This document shows, in pieces, positions 7,952-11,023 of a stretch of DNA of 11,023 bases. The translations under genes and the position numbers were made by a program. The stretch comes from Candidatus Colimorpha onthohippi (lineage in GTDB: Bacteria > Bacteroidota > Bacteroidia > Bacteroidales > P3): the NCBI GenBank assembly GCA_018064565.1, contig JAGHVA010000109.1:1-11023 (forward strand), written 5' to 3'. The notes under the pieces were generated by a model. That model saw only the letters and a program-made list of their open reading frames with translations, made no database searches and had not been told where the DNA came from. Every line of letters starts with the position of its first letter. Position 1 is the stretch's first letter.

Positions 7952-9325
7952 ATGAACCTCCGCCAAACGCTACTCTCTGGTCTATCTTGGATGATGATAC
8001 TCAACATCATCGTGAAACCGCTGTGGCTGTTTGGCATTGAAGTCGGTGTGCAAAACGCTGTAGGCGCTGAAAGTTACGGACTTTATTTTGCGCTGTTTAA
8101 TGTGGCGTATGTCTTTAATATCCTACTCGACTTAGGTGTAACCAACTACAATACACGCAATATAGCACAAGACCCACAACAAATAACCCAAAACCTACCC
8201 CAACTGTTGGTACTAAAATTGCTGCTACTGCTGTTCTACCTCAGCGTTACACTTACTATAGGGTTTGTTATAGGGTACCAATCTCACCAGTTTTGGCTGT
8301 TGGTTATTATCTGTATCAACCAGTTCCTCAACTCATTGATCTTATACCTACGCAGCAATTTTCAAGGGTTGCTGCTGCTGAAATGGGATAGCATATTGAG
8401 TGTGCTCGACCGGATTCTGATGATTATCATCTGCGGTACACTACTCTTGCACACCAATGCTCAATCCATACCATTCCACATCGAATGGTTTGTATTGGCA
8501 CAAACCGCTGCTTATGTCTTTACTACTGCCATTGCGGTGATTCTGCTACTCAAACGGATTCATACCAAAGAGTTGCTCCGCTCTTTTAGATTCTCACTCC
8601 AATCTCAATTAAAACTGCTTCGAAAAGGGCTCCCATTTGCCCTGTTGGTACTGCTGATGGCGTCATACAATAGGTTGGATCCCATACTACTCAGCCGCCT
8701 ATCGCCACTCGGCAATACCGATGCAGGCATCTATGCCGGTGCATTCCGGCTGCTCGATGCACTGAGCATGGTCGCCTACCTGGTATCAGTACCGCTGCTC
8801 CCAATTTTTTCAAAACTTACAGCACCTCAAACTATCGACAATAGTCCCGACTATCCACAGCTAACCGCCACCACTAAAACTGCATTCTCACTCATCATGG
8901 TGTTTGCTATAGCATCAGCAATCATACTCTCCACCTTTTCCGAACCCTTGATGCAACTACTATACCACGACAATGCCGAAAGCATTGCACGCGTATTCCG
9001 ACTGCTTGTTTTCGATATAATCCCCATATCATTTACCTATATATTTGGCACACTACTCACCGCAGGAGGGCATCTCAAAACACTCAATTGGTTGGCTTCT
9101 GGTACATTATTGTTCAGCCTAATCGCCAATCTGGTTGCCATCCCTATATGGGGTCCAGTAGGAAGCGCCATCGCAAGCCTTACCGCTCAGAGTTTTATGG
9201 CCATAACTCAAACTATTATAGCAATCAGGCATTACCACCTGAAGCCATCTGCCTCATATATACTAAAACTGATTGTATTCACGTTATTCATAACGGGGTT
9301 GTGTCTTGTTATCGCCCCTCTTTAA
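7952..9325 (+). CDS. Wzx-like polysaccharide/oligosaccharide flippase (MOP superfamily)
   Basis: This 457-residue membrane protein has roughly 12-14 hydrophobic segments spread over its length. Its N-terminal pattern (LSWMMILNIIVKPLWLFGIEVGVQNAVGAESYGLYFALFN, residues about 10-50, given here only as key parts: LFGIEVGVQ, VGAESYG, LDLGVTNYNTRNIA) matches the polysaccharide-transporter family. Such proteins move lipid-linked sugars across the inner membrane. An internal repeat-like start to the second half is seen at KLLRKGLPFALLVLLMASYN. The frame could start at 7931 inside the lipoprotein gene, but the ATG at 7952 follows that gene's stop by 4 nt and gives the usual N-terminus. No glycosyltransferases surround it, which is unusual for a capsule or O-antigen flippase. 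It could act on a general envelope glycan precursor. The substrate cannot be told from the sequence. A peptidoglycan lipid II role like MurJ is possible but not supported. Confidence 0.85.
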   Translation: MNLRQTLLSGLSWMMILNIIVKPLWLFGIEVGVQNAVGAESYGLYFALFNVAYVFNILLDLGVTNYNTRNIAQDPQQITQNLPQLLVLKLLLLLFYLSVTLTIGFVIGYQSHQFWLLVIICINQFLNSLILYLRSNFQGLLLLKWDSILSVLDRILMIIICGTLLLHTNAQSIPFHIEWFVLAQTAAYVFTTAIAVILLLKRIHTKELLRSFRFSLQSQLKLLRKGLPFALLVLLMASYNRLDPILLSRLSPLGNTDAGIYAGAFRLLDALSMVAYLVSVPLLPIFSKLTAPQTIDNSPDYPQLTATTKTAFSLIMVFAIASAIILSTFSEPLMQLLYHDNAESIARVFRLLVFDIIPISFTYIFGTLLTAGGHLKTLNWLASGTLLFSLIANLVAIPIWGPVGSAIASLTAQSFMAITQTIIAIRHYHLKPSASYILKLIVFTLFITGLCLVIAPL

Positions 9326-9339
9326 CTCATACGTTCAAA

Positions 9340-10209
9340 ATGCACGCTTATCTCTTTCCTGGTCAAGGTTCTCAATTTGTTGGGATGGGAAAGGACTTGT
9401 TCGATTCGGTGCCTGCCTGCCAAAATCTTTTTGAACAAGCCAACCAGATTCTCGGTTTTGATATTACTGGGATAATGTTTCATGGAACCGACGATGACCT
9501 TAAGCAGACCCGCGTTACGCAGCCTGCCGTATTTCTGCATTCGGTGGCATGCGCTGTAGCACTCAATGACCAGTTCCAACCCGACATGGTAGCAGGGCAC
9601 TCGTTGGGCGAATTTAGCGCATTGGCAGCCATAGGTGCCATCTCTTTCGCCGATGGGCTCCGCCTTGTACATACACGCGCCTCCGCAATGCAACAATGCT
9701 GCCAAACCACCCCATCTACCATGGCCGCAATCGTAAAACTCAACGATAGCGTTGTAGAAGAGATTTGCAACTCGATCACTGACGAGGTGGTTGTAGCTGC
9801 AAACTATAACTGCCCTGGACAAGTGGTTATCAGCGGATCACTGACCGGCATTGCCCAAGCAAGCGCAATGGTCAAAGAACGTGGCGGAAGAGCATTGCCT
9901 ATGGCTGTAGGCGGTGCGTTTCACTCACCTTTGATGGAAGCCGCCAGGCAACAACTGGAGGAAGCCATCAACAAAACACCATTCAACACCCCACGATGCC
10001 CTATCTACCAAAACGTATGTGCCACACCCACTTCAGATGCCAGAGAAATTAAAGAGAACTTGATTGCGCAACTGACCTCTCCAGTGCGATGGACTGAGAC
10101 AATCCAAAACATGATAACCCACCATGCGAATCGGTTTACCGAACTGGGTCCAGGCAATGTATTGAAAGGTCTTTTGAAACGCATTGACAGCAACGCTGTT
10201 TGCGACTAA
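9340..10209 (+). CDS. fabD: Malonyl-CoA:acyl carrier protein transacylase FabD
   Basis: This 289-residue cytoplasmic enzyme transfers malonyl groups from CoA to acyl carrier protein to supply fatty acid elongation. The catalytic features are intact: GQGSQ at 8-12, TQPA with Q61, the nucleophile S88 in GHSLG (86-90), substrate-binding R113 in HTRA, and catalytic H195 in GGAFHSPLM. NCPGQVVISG and ELGPGNVLKGL are also typical. The frame is open from 9088 but runs over the flippase gene, and family homology begins at MHAYLFPGQGSQ, so the start is at 9340, 14 nt after the flippase stop. It is slightly shorter than E. coli FabD, as is common in Bacteroidetes. No other fab genes are in the window, so it is separated from the usual fab cluster. 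Confidence 0.97.
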   Translation: MHAYLFPGQGSQFVGMGKDLFDSVPACQNLFEQANQILGFDITGIMFHGTDDDLKQTRVTQPAVFLHSVACAVALNDQFQPDMVAGHSLGEFSALAAIGAISFADGLRLVHTRASAMQQCCQTTPSTMAAIVKLNDSVVEEICNSITDEVVVAANYNCPGQVVISGSLTGIAQASAMVKERGGRALPMAVGGAFHSPLMEAARQQLEEAINKTPFNTPRCPIYQNVCATPTSDAREIKENLIAQLTSPVRWTETIQNMITHHANRFTELGPGNVLKGLLKRIDSNAVCD

Positions 10210-10238
10210 TAAACTATCAACACTTGATTCCCGCCATC

Positions 10239-10721
10239 ATGCCACTTACACCCTCTGAAAAAAAACTGCTGCTGGACAAAGTAGGCTGGGACTGCCAGAT
10301 TACCGACTACATAAACTCCATGGATGAGGCTCAGATATACATCTTGGCAGGACTTCGACAAGCCACCATAGGCTCTCATCCAGCACTAATCCGCAACGAC
10401 ATCCGTTGGTGGGCATGCAACTGCCAAACTGAACAGCCAAATGAAAGATGGGCGGCATATAGTAATGCCGACCTTATCCGAGAAGGACAACCACCTCGTG
10501 ATGACGATGGCAACCCATACGGATTATTCCACATTGGACAGCATTTGGATTCACCACTTGCTGAGCTCTCTCAGACAGAGTTCATGAGCATCCAAAACAC
10601 CTCTTCAAATCAATGTGTCATAGCGGACAACACTAACAACGAGGAATCATCTCACTGGCAGGAGCGGTACCGTATGTTTAACCCCGAAGAGTTGAACATT
10701 ATCCACCAATACCGAAAGTAG
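10239..10721 (+). CDS. Small protein resembling a degenerate LHH-type HNH/EndoVII nuclease domain
   Basis: This 160-residue protein has no signal peptide or membrane segment. Its central part resembles the LHH family of predicted HNH/EndoVII nucleases, which are common as polymorphic toxin tips. Visible similarities are AQIYILAGLRQA (31-42), HPALIRNDIRW (47-57), the PPRDDDGNPYGLFHIGQ block (85-101) and DSPLAEL (104-110). In the family the block normally reads L-H-H-I-G-Q and is followed by an E-H pair. Here it reads L-F-H (96-98) and E-F (114-115), so two expected histidines are Phe. A charged tail (HWQERYRMF, 139-147) matches the position of the family's last helix. The start is placed at the ATG at 10239, 29 nt after fabD; an overlapping TTG at 10200 is less likely. 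No immunity gene or toxin carrier is visible beside it. The family call comes from recalled motifs, not an alignment. Confidence 0.55.
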   Translation: MPLTPSEKKLLLDKVGWDCQITDYINSMDEAQIYILAGLRQATIGSHPALIRNDIRWWACNCQTEQPNERWAAYSNADLIREGQPPRDDDGNPYGLFHIGQHLDSPLAELSQTEFMSIQNTSSNQCVIADNTNNEESSHWQERYRMFNPEELNIIHQYRK

Positions 10722-10856
10722 GTACAAGATTCTAATTATCAGCATCCGCCAAAGTGTTCCATGGGGTATAGATTCGAAGCCCCTAATAGGCATCTGGTTG
10801 ATAAAGCTTACCAAATAGCAATAAAATCAAAATAAAATATTGTTGTCCGATAAAAC

Positions 10857-10869
10857 GGGCTGAAAGCCC
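10857..10869. repeat. Short hairpin GGGCT-gaa-AGCCC
   Basis: A perfect 5-bp stem with a 3-nt loop opens the repeat-rich part. No T-tract follows on either strand, so it is not a convincing intrinsic terminator. It looks more like part of a REP-type intergenic element. Confidence 0.5.
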
Positions 10870-10870
10870 A

Positions 10871-10929
10871 ATGACCTTCATAGCCCAACCGACCAAAGGA
10901 AGGTCATAAACCGACCAAAGGAAGGTCAT
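10871..10929. repeat. Two tandem 22-nt units plus an inverted partial copy
   Basis: The 20-mer ACCGACCAAAGGAAGGTCAT occurs at 10888-10907 and again at 10910-10929. With flanking bases, the two 22-nt units (10886-10907 and 10908-10929) differ at one position. Just upstream, ATGACCTTC at 10871-10879 is the exact reverse complement of the unit's last nine bases. It can therefore pair with either copy, giving two alternative 9-bp stems. The units touch directly with no spacer, so this is not a CRISPR array. It probably belongs to a dispersed intergenic repeat family. Confidence 0.75.
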
Positions 10930-11023
10930 GAGCACCACTCAATAAAATAATTTAGCGAATAGCACTGCTTAACAATAAATTTCTGCGAATAATGGCAAGC
11001 GAAGCGACGCCTTGGGTAATGCG

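Larger units (their letters stand above)
10722..11023. other. Right-edge intergenic region without a gene
   Basis: About 300 nt after the last gene show no open frame of good length or recognisable protein. The first 130 nt are AT-rich and featureless apart from a weak 4-bp GGGG/CCCC inverted repeat near 10762-10782. From about 10856 onward the sequence becomes repeat-like, with a small hairpin, tandem units and an inverted partial copy. A short open stretch near the edge (ATGGCAAGCGAAGCGACGCC from 10992) reads MASEATPWVMR and leaves the window. I take this as repeat-derived rather than a gene. Confidence 0.6.

Noticed and set aside
9322..9822. 166-residue minus-strand open frame
   Set aside because: It lies antisense to fabD, whose motifs and catalytic residues are intact, and shows no family features.
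10762..10782. GGGGTATAGATTCGAAGCCCC as tRNA T-arm or terminator
   Set aside because: It resembles a T-arm only locally. No cloverleaf, anticodon arm or acceptor stem can be formed, and the 4-bp stem has no T-tract.
10886..10929. Two identical short repeats as a possible CRISPR array
   Set aside because: The two 22-nt units are directly adjacent with no spacer, there are only two, and no cas genes are present.

Overview
The window looks like chromosomal DNA from a member of the Bacteroidales (Bacteroidota). The evidence is the protein types (fused RibBA, a FklB-like FKBP, a Bacteroidetes-type LptB, an Ig-like lipoprotein with a GGPRDTTPP start, a RecQ with an extra C-terminal domain), the lack of clear Shine-Dalgarno sites before the genes, and -7 elements of the TAnnTTTG type. 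No genus can be named from the sequence alone. It is mostly housekeeping DNA. No CRISPR array, tRNA, rRNA or transposase is visible.

Layout: positions 1-139 are an unresolved edge. Positions 140-3847 hold four minus-strand genes. Read in the direction of transcription they are kdsD/kpsF (arabinose-5-phosphate isomerase), lptB (LPS export ATPase), ribBA (riboflavin synthesis) and a cytoplasmic FKBP prolyl isomerase. The first two serve lipopolysaccharide: KdsD makes the Kdo precursor and LptB powers LPS export. RibBA and FKBP appear to share the transcript. Positions 3848-4025 separate this group from a plus-strand group. Each strand there carries a Bacteroidetes-type -7 element, placed so that the two transcripts would start towards each other and overlap by roughly 95 nt.

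Positions 4026-10721 hold five closely spaced plus-strand genes: recQ, an Ig-like lipoprotein, a Wzx-like multi-spanning flippase, fabD (malonyl-CoA:ACP transacylase) and a 160-residue protein. The lipoprotein, flippase and fabD fit envelope and lipid synthesis. The last protein resembles LHH-type HNH/EndoVII nuclease domains, usually found as toxin tips, but two expected active-site histidines appear replaced by phenylalanine. This is the most unusual item in the window.

Positions 10722-11023 have no convincing gene. They contain a short hairpin, two tandem 22-nt units and an inverted copy of part of the unit, which suggests a dispersed intergenic repeat that runs off the right edge.
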